Part shown: positions 55,312-63,010 of the stretch, piece by piece
Numbering within the stretch: the stretch's first letter is position 1
How the letters are laid out: every line of letters starts with the position of its first letter
NCBI RefSeq assembly: GCF_003480915.1
Contig: NZ_QUKD01000011.1
Coordinates: forward strand, 150,894 to 214,893
DNA: 64,000 nt
Reading direction: 5' to 3'
Origin: Parabacteroides sp. TM07-1AC
Lineage (GTDB): Bacteria; Bacteroidota; Bacteroidia; Bacteroidales; Tannerellaceae
Position numbers and translations under genes: made by a program
Notes under the pieces: model-generated
Database searches by the model: none
What the model was told of the DNA's origin: nothing
Seen by the model: only the letters and a program-made list of their open reading frames with translations

Positions 55312-58302
55312 ATGAACAAAAAGTTTTCTACTTTCTTGGTGGCTATGCTTTTAGCAGGCGGGTCACTTTTTAGTGGAGTAAATGCACAAACAACTTTGTT
55401 GTCAGGAAACAATTTTACTGCAACAACTGAAGGGGAATATTATATTCTAAGAGTTGTTAGTGGTACGCCAAGTACTGCTCCAGATGCAGGTCAAGTATCT
55501 TTAACAGTGAATAAAGGCGAGTTTACTTATGCTGCCGCAGATCAGGTTGCTTCTCAAAATATTTGGAAGGCAGTACCTGTTAAGCAAAATGGAAAAGTGC
55601 TAGGTTATTCATTGGTAAATGCAAATGGTGTAAAATTGGCTTTTTCAGAAAAAGTTAACGCAGGCGTTACTTCTTATGAATATAGTACTGATGGAACTAT
55701 TTCAACTTTTGAATTTAACGGCTTGCAGGTAAAGGCTGTAGGTGTTGATTTGTATTTGGCATGGGATTATACTGCTAACCAACCGAAATTAGTAGCAGTA
55801 TCTGATATTGCTAATTCAGGGACAAGTAAACCTTGTTACAATTTAGCTTTTGGTATTTACACATTAGATCCTTCAGCAATCACACGTACAGATTTAAATA
55901 ATAAACTGAAGAGTGGTTTCGGTTTAGGTATTGGTTATCTGAAAGATGGCAAAGCTGATAAGTTTACTGAATACACGCTGAAAGGTGGCGAGGCTTTTGC
56001 TGGTACTTTGAAAGCGAACGATGAGATTACTGATAATACAAATCTGGGTGTTACATTTACTGCTTTGGCTGATAATACAGAATCTTATTTGTATAATGCA
56101 AATGCTAAGAAGTTTGTTGTATTATTGAATCAGAAATGGAGTAAACAGAATACTGACTTGATTCCTGCAACTGGTGATTTGCTGAAAGGTTATAAATTTG
56201 GTTTGATGACAGCAAAAGAGTTGATTGAAGCATTAATAGCTGATGCAAAAGAAACTGATGCTGCTAAAAAAACAATCAAATCTTATGTATTCCGCATCTC
56301 ACAGCCGAATGTAGTTATTGATGAACCGTTGGAGGTTGCTGTTAAGATAGATACTGAGTGGGCTGAATTATTGGTTGCAGAAGTTGACGGTAGCTATTTG
56401 CTGACAACAGCAAAAGCTTCTACTGTAGACAAGAAAGCTGACTATGCATCAACTACTTATGTTAAATTCGGTCAAGGCAACAACTTTGATGCATCTAAAT
56501 ATTATGGATATGCAATCAATATCAAGGGAGTAAAGGGTACTAATAATGGTAAGACATTGGTTCCTAATGCAACAACTGCAACATGGGAAAATGCAGATTA
56601 TGTAGCTTTCTCTAAACCGGAAGGACAGTGGATCATCACTGAAGATGTAAACGGATTGGCATTGACAAACCGTGAAACGAAAACTGTATCAGATTTTGCA
56701 ATTGGTTCTTTACGTCATAAATCAGGTGATGTATATTACAGTGATGATAGTGAATATGAAATTACAAAAGTTATTGAATTAGGAGGCGAATCTTTTGCTT
56801 ATTATGGTAATTATAAGCAAGATGATGCAAACAATGGTAATGCTCAGACATATGCTATTACTTTGGTAAACAAGGTGACTGGTAAACTGAACTACGTAGG
56901 TTTCGATGGTGAAGGTAAAGTGGTTTTGACTGACAATGCTGCCGCTGCTATCAACTTCAATATGAAAAAGACGGCTACGACTGACATTATGGGAGACGAT
57001 GGTAAAATCAAATCCGAAAAAGCAACGGACTTATTCCGTATTACCAATGATATCATGGTTTACAATAAAGACGATGAAGCATGGGAGTTGAAGGAGGATG
57101 GAGATACAATCAGCTATTATCGTTATGAACTGGAATATAATGGTAAGTATTTGGCTACATCTGGCGATAAATTGGATTTGATTACAGAATCGGAGACTGT
57201 TTCAGCAGACAACTATGTTGTTAAATTCAAAGAAGGAACAACTGTAAATGTTATTAATGTAGAAGATACCGATGCTGATAATGTAACAAATGCAGAAGAA
57301 TTGTTGGATGAGAACATGCTATACTTTGATTTCAACTATGCAGAGTTGAGACAAGCTAAAAATATCTATAATTGGGTTGCTAATGCTCAGTTGGAAATGT
57401 TAGGCAATGCTCCGGCTGTTTATCGTACGATCGCTGCTCCTGACACATTGGAGTTCTTCCGTACAGAATATGCTGATGAGTTCTTGTTCGAACATGGCGA
57501 ATTCCTGGGTATGACTTACAACCGTGAAAAATATAACCCGTCTATCTTTGTAGATACAGCTTATGTTCGTGGAGAAACAAAGAAACCGTTCTATATGTTG
57601 GCTGTAGGTGTAGACAAAACAGATGCTACACAAAAATGCCCGATCTGTGGTAAGGAAGATTGTGAACATGCAGAAGAAATTCCTGGAATGATCGCTGCTC
57701 GTTACCTGGTATCATTCACAGACTCTGTGGCTGCTCACCGTGCAGAATTGAACAACAAGTTCTATTATGCAGGAACTACAATGACTAAATTAGGATTTGT
57801 TCCGGCTGTACATCATGTAGATACTTTGGTTATCGAAACTCCGTCTAAGAAAGTATTGGTAGGTGATCAGAAGATCAATCCGGCTAAATTCGCTTTCCGT
57901 ATCGTGGATGCAGAAACAGAAGATTTCGTAATCGAAACAGCTCTTCGTAACAGCTTGTCTGACGCCTCTCAGGGTTACAAGATCGCTTATGTAAAATGGC
58001 ATAACGGTTGTCCTGTATTGACTGAAAAACTGAATGAAGCTGAAGTCTTCAATGTACGTGAAACATCAGAAACTCCGACAGCTAACGACGAAATCTCAAC
58101 TGAAAGTGTATCGGTAATTGCTACAGACGGCGCTGTTATCATCAAGGGTGCTGAAGGCAAGAAAGTCGCTATCAGCAATGTACTTGGTCAGACAGTTGCT
58201 AACACAATGATCACTTCAAGTGAAGCAACAATCTCTGTTCCTGCAGGTATCGTTGTAGTAGCCATAGAAGGCGAAGCTGCTGTAAAAGCAATCGTAAAAT
58301 AA
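55312..58302 (+). CDS. Large secreted protein with DUF6383-like C-terminal domain
   Basis: 996 residues from the ATG at 55312 (a TTG two codons earlier is less likely). Signal peptide to about SGVNAQ. The body is a long, Ala/Thr/Lys/Asp-rich, beta-type sequence with repeated motifs such as YYGYAINI and GKLNYVGF. A zinc-knuckle-like CPICGKEDCEH sits near 775. The last 75 residues (SVSVIATDGAVIIKGAEGKK ... ISVPAGIVVVAIEG) match the DUF6383 pattern and resemble type A sorting domains of the type IX secretion system. Codon use is AT-richer than neighbouring genes, suggesting high expression or acquisition. Probably a surface or secreted protein; function unknown. Confidence 0.85.
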   Translation: MNKKFSTFLVAMLLAGGSLFSGVNAQTTLLSGNNFTATTEGEYYILRVVSGTPSTAPDAGQVSLTVNKGEFTYAAADQVASQNIWKAVPVKQNGKVLGYSLVNANGVKLAFSEKVNAGVTSYEYSTDGTISTFEFNGLQVKAVGVDLYLAWDYTANQPKLVAVSDIANSGTSKPCYNLAFGIYTLDPSAITRTDLNNKLKSGFGLGIGYLKDGKADKFTEYTLKGGEAFAGTLKANDEITDNTNLGVTFTALADNTESYLYNANAKKFVVLLNQKWSKQNTDLIPATGDLLKGYKFGLMTAKELIEALIADAKETDAAKKTIKSYVFRISQPNVVIDEPLEVAVKIDTEWAELLVAEVDGSYLLTTAKASTVDKKADYASTTYVKFGQGNNFDASKYYGYAINIKGVKGTNNGKTLVPNATTATWENADYVAFSKPEGQWIITEDVNGLALTNRETKTVSDFAIGSLRHKSGDVYYSDDSEYEITKVIELGGESFAYYGNYKQDDANNGNAQTYAITLVNKVTGKLNYVGFDGEGKVVLTDNAAAAINFNMKKTATTDIMGDDGKIKSEKATDLFRITNDIMVYNKDDEAWELKEDGDTISYYRYELEYNGKYLATSGDKLDLITESETVSADNYVVKFKEGTTVNVINVEDTDADNVTNAEELLDENMLYFDFNYAELRQAKNIYNWVANAQLEMLGNAPAVYRTIAAPDTLEFFRTEYADEFLFEHGEFLGMTYNREKYNPSIFVDTAYVRGETKKPFYMLAVGVDKTDATQKCPICGKEDCEHAEEIPGMIAARYLVSFTDSVAAHRAELNNKFYYAGTTMTKLGFVPAVHHVDTLVIETPSKKVLVGDQKINPAKFAFRIVDAETEDFVIETALRNSLSDASQGYKIAYVKWHNGCPVLTEKLNEAEVFNVRETSETPTANDEISTESVSVIATDGAVIIKGAEGKKVAISNVLGQTVANTMITSSEATISVPAGIVVVAIEGEAAVKAIVK

Positions 58303-58628
58303 GCAATTATTTAAAATCAAATAATTCTAAATTGTTTACCGCGTGGTTCATATTGCATGCAACGCACAAAGAGCCAATTACCCTGCGACAGGCGAACAAG
58401 CGGTAGATATTAATACTAAAGTAATGAAATAAAGTTCTTCTGTTCGATCTCTGTGAAGAGCAACAACAGACAAAAAGTAAGTCACCTCGGTTTTAGGGTC
58501 GGGGTGGCTTTATTTACTGATATATGTTCTGTTTTCTTTCAATTTGCTGAATCATACGTTAATTTCATGAAATAAGTATCATCGTTAGAAAAAAAAACTA
58601 TCTTTGCTCGTAGAAAAGAGGATATAGC
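58303..58628. other. Intergenic region after the DUF6383 gene
   Basis: 326 bp. Nothing gene-like. The first 175 bp show no strong structure; a terminator hairpin follows at 58479-58511. The last 110 bp precede the beta-barrel gene and should contain its promoter, without a clear consensus element. Confidence 0.6.
58479..58511 (+). terminator. Rho-independent terminator
   Basis: AAGTCACCTCG ... CGGGGTGGCTT pairs over 11 bp with one mismatch and one G-T pair, followed by TATTTAC. It would end the long 3' tail of the DUF6383 transcript. Confidence 0.65.
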
Positions 58629-59270
58629 ATGAAAAAAATTGGATTGGTAATAATATTGGTGATGTTGATGGTCTTGCCGTCTGCGGCACAGGTTACCTGG
58701 GGGGTACGTGGCGGGTTGGCTTATTCGTCGCTGGTACAGAAGATTGACAATAATTATCAGTCGGGAGCCCGCTTTGGTTTCAGTGTGGCAGGGTTGGCGC
58801 AGATACCTTTATATAAGAGACTGTCATTGCAACCGGAAGTCGCATTCGTGCATCAGGGAGGTAATTATCTTTCCAAAATCTCGGATGGAGAGGTGCTGGA
58901 TCCGGCTTATCCGAAGACGAAATGTAACTATTATTCCATTCTTGTTCCGGTCAACCTGGTGTATACTTTCCAGTTTACCGATGTCTATTTCAGTGTGATG
59001 GCCGGTCCGGCTGTCGATTTCTCTCTTTTCGGAAAGATGCGAACTAAAAATGTCGATACCGATATCGTTTTCGGAAAATCGGGCGAGGCAGACCTTCAAA
59101 CGTTCGACCTGGGAGTAAATCTCGGATTACAGGTTGAATATTCCAATTTCTTCTTTTCCGTATCCGCCCTATGCGGAACCTTAGACCGCCGTACTTCCAA
59201 ACACGACGGCGAATCTTCCCTTTATCAGAATAATGTCACTTTCTCACTGGGGTATTATTTTAGGAAGTAA
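58629..59270 (+). CDS. Outer-membrane beta-barrel protein, PorT/OmpA-barrel type
   Basis: 213 residues. Signal peptide to about PSAAQ, then WGVRGGLAYSSLVQKIDNNY, the usual opening of the small Bacteroidetes barrels (porin family / PorT-like). Alternating amphipathic strands end in VTFSLGYYFRK. No periplasmic domain, so about eight strands. Role unknown; similar proteins are structural or assist the type IX secretion system. Confidence 0.88.
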   Translation: MKKIGLVIILVMLMVLPSAAQVTWGVRGGLAYSSLVQKIDNNYQSGARFGFSVAGLAQIPLYKRLSLQPEVAFVHQGGNYLSKISDGEVLDPAYPKTKCNYYSILVPVNLVYTFQFTDVYFSVMAGPAVDFSLFGKMRTKNVDTDIVFGKSGEADLQTFDLGVNLGLQVEYSNFFFSVSALCGTLDRRTSKHDGESSLYQNNVTFSLGYYFRK

Positions 59271-59283
59271 CTTTATTGAATAA

Positions 59284-59312
59284 AAAAGCCCTGTGTGTTT
59301 ACACAGAGCTTT
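59284..59312. terminator. Bidirectional terminator
   Basis: AAAAGCCCTGTGT, loop GTTT, ACACAGAGCTTT. A-tract on one side and T-tract on the other, so it works for both the barrel gene and the convergent small peptide operon. Confidence 0.8.
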
Positions 59313-59331
59313 AGCTTGTTATAAAAATTAT

Positions 59332-59436
59332 TTATAAGTTATCCAGCCATCTTTTGCCAGGTTTGGTGTAAAGCCATGCAAGGAAAGCACCAGCTACTAC
59401 ACAACCGATTGTGAAAAATAAAGCTAACCCATTCAT
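59332..59436 (-). CDS. 34-residue single-pass membrane peptide
   Basis: ATG at 59436, stop at 59334. It opens MNGLALFFTIGCVVAGAFLA, one transmembrane helix, followed by WLYTKPGKRWLDNL. It starts 4 nt after the stop of the 81-residue membrane protein and ends just before a strong terminator, good signs of a real gene. Function unknown. Confidence 0.7.
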   Translation of the reverse strand: MNGLALFFTIGCVVAGAFLAWLYTKPGKRWLDNL

Positions 59437-59440
59437 ATTA

Positions 59441-59686
59441 TTATTGTTTTAATATTTTATTTCCAATATAAGCAAGTATATAAGTTTGTAAAATACCGAC
59501 ACAAATCATATACCAACTCATAAAATCCGATATATCTTTTTGTAAAACTAGCATTTCTCCTAAAACGATAGCTGCAAATGTTAGTTTTGCCAGATCATAG
59601 AAGAATTTACCAAGACTTTCTTTACGAATTTTATCCTGTTCCCGTTTCTCTCGTTTTATCTCTTGTTGCTTCTCCCACGTTCCCAT
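59441..59686 (-). CDS. 81-residue membrane protein, possibly DUF6722-like
   Basis: Start chosen at the ATG (MGTWEKQQEIK); a TTG five codons earlier is weaker. A charged N-terminus is followed by two hydrophobic helices (LTFAAIVLGEMLVL and SWYMICVGILQTYILAYIG). The pattern GKFFYDLAKLTFA resembles small DUF6722-type proteins, from memory only. A TATATTTG -7-like element at 59691-59698 ends 5 nt before the ATG, which would give a nearly leaderless message. Confidence 0.7.
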   Translation of the reverse strand: MGTWEKQQEIKREKREQDKIRKESLGKFFYDLAKLTFAAIVLGEMLVLQKDISDFMSWYMICVGILQTYILAYIGNKILKQ

Positions 59687-59802
59687 ATCGCAAATATACA
59701 AAATAAATTAGCGATAGGTATCTCATTGATTATAAAAAATGTTTGCCGTACTTTATACCTTCTATCTCTTAGCTGTTCATAATGAAAAAGATGTGTAAAT
59801 AT

Positions 59803-59832
59803 TTTGTATTTCGAAGAAAAGCCGTACCTTTG
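59803..59832 (+). promoter_or_regulatory. Promoter of the rplM ribosomal operon
   Basis: TTTG, 18 nt, TACCTTTG: a near-ideal Bacteroidetes promoter. Predicted start about 59837, leaving a leader of about 130 nt before the GTG start of rplM. Confidence 0.8.
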
Positions 59833-59968
59833 CAAGCCGAATATTATCAAATTGTACTAAGGGTTTAGTTTCTAGCACATTATTACGTCAAGTGTCCGTA
59901 GTGATAATGACAGCGAAAAAACTAAGCGCTTGTTTTTTAGAGTTATTAATTAATTAATTTATTAAGCA
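59833..59968 (+). promoter_or_regulatory. Structured 5' leader of rplM, candidate autoregulatory RNA
   Basis: Two stem-loops: CATTATTAC / GTGATAATG (59878-59886 with 59901-59909, 9 bp including one G-U) and AAAAAAC / GTTTTTT (59916-59922 with 59932-59938), whose loop contains AAGCGCTT. The second resembles an attenuator with a T-run. Ribosomal protein leaders are known in Bacteroidia; whether this matches a described L13 class I cannot check. Confidence 0.5.
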
Positions 59969-60424
59969 GTGGATACTTTAAGTTTTAAGACCATTTCTGC
60001 AAACAAAGCAACTGTAAACAAAGAGTGGGTCATCGTTGACGCTGATGGACAGACTTTGGGACGCCTTTGTGCAAAAGTAGCAAAACTTTTGCGCGGCAAG
60101 TACAAACCCAACTTCACTCCTCATGTTGATTGTGGTGATAATGTAATCATTATCAATGCAGATAAAATCGTTCTGACAGGAAACAAATGGAACGATCGTA
60201 TTTATTTGAGATATACCGGATATCCCGGTGGACAGATCGAGTACACACCTAACGACTTGATGAAGAAAGGTGCTAGTCATTTGTTCAAGAAAGTAGTAAA
60301 GGGTATGTTGCCTAAAAACCGTCTGGGTGCTAAGTTACTTGGTAACTTATATGTATATGAAGGAACAGAGCACAAACACGAAGCTCAACAGCCTAAGTCA
60401 ATCGATATAAACTCACTTAAATAA
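59969..60424 (+). CDS. rplM: 50S ribosomal protein L13
   Basis: 151 residues, GTG start. Family motifs VIVDADGQTLGRLCAKVAKLLRG, GDNVIIINADKIVLTG and GMLPKNRLGAK are all present. Followed 5 nt later by rpsI, the usual partner; the two proteins bind distant parts of the ribosome but are co-made in most bacteria. Confidence 0.97.
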   Translation: MDTLSFKTISANKATVNKEWVIVDADGQTLGRLCAKVAKLLRGKYKPNFTPHVDCGDNVIIINADKIVLTGNKWNDRIYLRYTGYPGGQIEYTPNDLMKKGASHLFKKVVKGMLPKNRLGAKLLGNLYVYEGTEHKHEAQQPKSIDINSLK

Positions 60425-60429
60425 TAACT

Positions 60430-60816
60430 ATGGAAGTAGTAAATGCAATAGGAAGACGTAAAGCAGCAGTTGCTCGCGTATTCGTAAGCGAAGGAACGGG
60501 AAAGATAACTATCAACAAACGTGATCTTGCAAATTACTTTCCTTCTACAATCCTTCAGTTCATTGTTAAGCAACCGCTTGCAAAGCTGAATGTTGAAGAA
60601 CAATATGATATCAAGATCAACCTTGACGGTGGTGGTTTCAAAGGTCAGTCAGAAGCTGCACGTTTGGCTATCGCTCGTGCTTTGATCAAGATTAATCCGG
60701 AAGACAAACCTGCGTTGAGAGCAGAAGGATTCGTAACTCGCGATCCTCGTTCTGTTGAACGTAAGAAACCGGGTCAGCCGAAAGCTCGTAAGAGATTCCA
60801 GTTCAGCAAACGTTAA
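60430..60816 (+). CDS. rpsI: 30S ribosomal protein S9
   Basis: 128 residues. Motifs AIGRRKAAVARVFVSEGTGK and the basic C-terminal tail VERKKPGQPKARKRFQFSKR, which reaches the P-site tRNA. Second gene of the rplM transcript; 136 nt separate it from rpsB. Confidence 0.97.
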   Translation: MEVVNAIGRRKAAVARVFVSEGTGKITINKRDLANYFPSTILQFIVKQPLAKLNVEEQYDIKINLDGGGFKGQSEAARLAIARALIKINPEDKPALRAEGFVTRDPRSVERKKPGQPKARKRFQFSKR

Positions 60817-60879
60817 TGTTATTTGTGAGTTTCTTACAAGGACAAAGCGTTTAGTATCTAAATTGTCGGGATTTCTTTT

Positions 60880-60893
60880 GCATGTCGACATGC
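60880..60893. repeat. 14-bp palindrome in the rpsI-rpsB spacer
   Basis: GCATGTCGACATGC, perfect dyad, in a leader of about 136 nt before rpsB. It may be part of an S2-controlled leader structure or a protein site. Confidence 0.5.
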
Positions 60894-60952
60894 CGGAGGA
60901 CTACCTGATAGTTGAAAATTAAACAGAAAGTAAACGATTTAAAAAGAAAAAA

Positions 60953-61795
60953 ATGTCAAGAGTTAATTTTGATCAGTTATTAGAAGCTGGTGTACACTTC
61001 GGACACTTGAAGAGAAAGTGGAATCCCGCTATGGCTCCTTACATCTTTATGGAGCGCAATGGTATTCATATCATTGATTTATATAAAACAGTTGCTAAAG
61101 TAGACGAAGCAGCAGAAGTAATGAAAAACCTGGCTAAGCAAGGTAAGAAAGTACTTTTCGTTGCTACTAAAAAACAAGCAAAACAAGTTGTCGCTGATAA
61201 GGCTGCTTCTGTAGGTATGCCTTACGTTATCGAACGCTGGCCGGGTGGTATGTTGACTAACTTCCCGACTATCCGTAAAGCCATCAAAAAGATGACTACT
61301 ATCGATAAGATGACAAAAGATGGTACATTTGATAATCTGTCGAAAAGAGAAAAACTTCAGATCACTCGTCAGCGTGCTAAGCTGGAAAAGACTTTAGGTT
61401 CTATTGTAGACCTGACTCGTCTGCCGTCTGCTTTGTTCGTTGTTGACGTGATGAAAGAACATATTGCAGTTCGCGAAGCCAACCGTCTGGGTATCCCCGT
61501 TTTCGGTATGGTTGATACAAACTCTGATCCTAACAACATTGACTACGTGATCCCGGCTAACGACGACGCTACTAAATCAGTAGAAGTTATCTTAGGCGCT
61601 ATCTGCGAAGCTATGAACGAAGGTCTGCAGGAACGCAAAGCTGAAAAGATCGATACAGAAGCTGCCGGCGAAGGCGAAGGTGCTAAAAGAGAACGCAAAG
61701 GAAAAGCTACTGTAAAGAAAGAACGTACTAAGAAAGAAGACGAAGAAGCTCTGAATGCTAACGTTGCCGACAAGTACGCTAAAGAAGAAGAGTAA
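60953..61795 (+). CDS. rpsB: 30S ribosomal protein S2
   Basis: 280 residues. LEAGVHFGHLKRKWNPAMAPYIF near the start, then VDLTRLPSALFVVDVMKEH. The C-terminus carries a charged extension of about 50 residues (ERKGKATVKKERTKKEDEEA) beyond the conserved fold, which is species-specific. Paired with tsf as in most bacteria. Confidence 0.97.
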   Translation: MSRVNFDQLLEAGVHFGHLKRKWNPAMAPYIFMERNGIHIIDLYKTVAKVDEAAEVMKNLAKQGKKVLFVATKKQAKQVVADKAASVGMPYVIERWPGGMLTNFPTIRKAIKKMTTIDKMTKDGTFDNLSKREKLQITRQRAKLEKTLGSIVDLTRLPSALFVVDVMKEHIAVREANRLGIPVFGMVDTNSDPNNIDYVIPANDDATKSVEVILGAICEAMNEGLQERKAEKIDTEAAGEGEGAKRERKGKATVKKERTKKEDEEALNANVADKYAKEEE

Positions 61796-61797
61796 TT

Positions 61798-61902
61798 TCA
61801 ATTGAAAATTGAGAATTGACAATTGACAATTCGAATACAAATACAATGGGCAATTGGCTTTTGACAGTAATTGTCAATTGTCAATTGTCCATTGTCAATT
61901 TA
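61798..61902. repeat. Inverted repeat of AATTGACAATTGACAATT type between rpsB and tsf
   Basis: Exact 18-bp arms (61814-61831 and 61869-61886) made of TTGACAA units, with outer extensions pairing imperfectly to 61798 and 61902. It is a low-complexity intergenic palindrome of a kind frequent in Bacteroidales. It could form a large hairpin within the rpsB-tsf message. Confidence 0.8.
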
Positions 61903-61939
61903 AAAGAGTATAAACATTAAAATAGAAGGAAATAAGATT

Positions 61940-62929
61940 ATGGCTGTAACTATGGCTGATATTACCAAGCTGCGCAAAATGAGTGGAGCTGGTATGATGG
62001 ATTGTAAGAAGGCTTTGACTGAAGCTGACGGTGACATCGAAAAGGCAATGGAAATTATCCGTAAAAAAGGACAGGCAATTGCTGCAAAACGTTCTGACCG
62101 TGAAGCGGCTGAAGGTTGTGTACTGGCTAAAAAAGACGGTGAATTTGCTGCAACTATCGCTTTGAAGTGCGAAACAGACTTCGTTGCTAAGAACGAAGAT
62201 TTCGTTGCTTTGGCTCAGGCTATCCTTGACGCTGCTGTGGCTAACAAGTGCAAAACTTTGGACGAAGTAAAAGCATTGCCGATGGGTAAAGGTACTATCC
62301 AGGACGCTGTTACTGACCGTAGCGGTATCACTGGCGAAAAGATGGAACTGGACGGCTACAATGTAGTAGAAGGTGCTTATACCACTACTTACAACCACAT
62401 GGGTAAGAATCAGCTCTGTACAATCGTTGCATTCAACAAGGAATCAGAAGAAGTTGCTCACAACATCGCTATGCAGATCGCTGCTATGAACCCGATCGCT
62501 ATCGACGAAGCCGGTGTTCCTGAATCTGTAAAAGAACAGGAAATCCAGGTAGCTATCGAAAAGACAAAAGCTGAACAGGTACAGAAAGCTGTTGAAGCTG
62601 CTTTGAAGAAAGCGGGTATCAATCCTACACACGTGGATAGCGAAGACCATATGGAAAGCAATATGGCTAAGGGCTGGATCACTGCTGAAGACGTAGCGAA
62701 AGCAAAAGAAATTATCGCTACTGTTTCTGCTGAAAAGGCTGCTAACCTGCCGGAACAGATGATCCAGAACATCGCTCAGGGTCGTCTTAGCAAATTCTTG
62801 AAAGAAGTTTGCTTGCTGAACCAGGAAGACATCATGGATGCCAAGAAGACTGTTAAAGAAGTAATGAAGGCTGCAGATCCTGAATTGCAGATCCTTGCAT
62901 TCAAACGCTTTACTTTGCGTGCTGAATAA
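61940..62929 (+). CDS. tsf: Elongation factor Ts
   Basis: 329 residues. MADITKLRKMSGAGMMDCKKALTEADGDIEKAMEII is the N-terminal UBA-like domain, and KCETDFVAKNEDF is the EF-Tu contact region (TDFV). Two core subdomains follow, then a C-terminal extension. Exchanges GDP for GTP on EF-Tu. Last gene of the ribosomal block before a strong terminator. Confidence 0.97.
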   Translation: MAVTMADITKLRKMSGAGMMDCKKALTEADGDIEKAMEIIRKKGQAIAAKRSDREAAEGCVLAKKDGEFAATIALKCETDFVAKNEDFVALAQAILDAAVANKCKTLDEVKALPMGKGTIQDAVTDRSGITGEKMELDGYNVVEGAYTTTYNHMGKNQLCTIVAFNKESEEVAHNIAMQIAAMNPIAIDEAGVPESVKEQEIQVAIEKTKAEQVQKAVEAALKKAGINPTHVDSEDHMESNMAKGWITAEDVAKAKEIIATVSAEKAANLPEQMIQNIAQGRLSKFLKEVCLLNQEDIMDAKKTVKEVMKAADPELQILAFKRFTLRAE

Positions 62930-62951
62930 TTTTGCGTTAGCAGAATGATAT

Positions 62952-62987
62952 AAAAAAGGGGTTCCGAAATTATCGGAACCCCTTTTT
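62952..62987. terminator. Bidirectional rho-independent terminator
   Basis: AAAAAGGGGTTCCGA, short loop, TCGGAACCCCTTTTT. It ends tsf on the plus strand and the aminotransferase on the minus strand. Confidence 0.92.
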
Positions 62988-63010
62988 CTGTTTATAGGAT
63001 TTGCTTTCTC

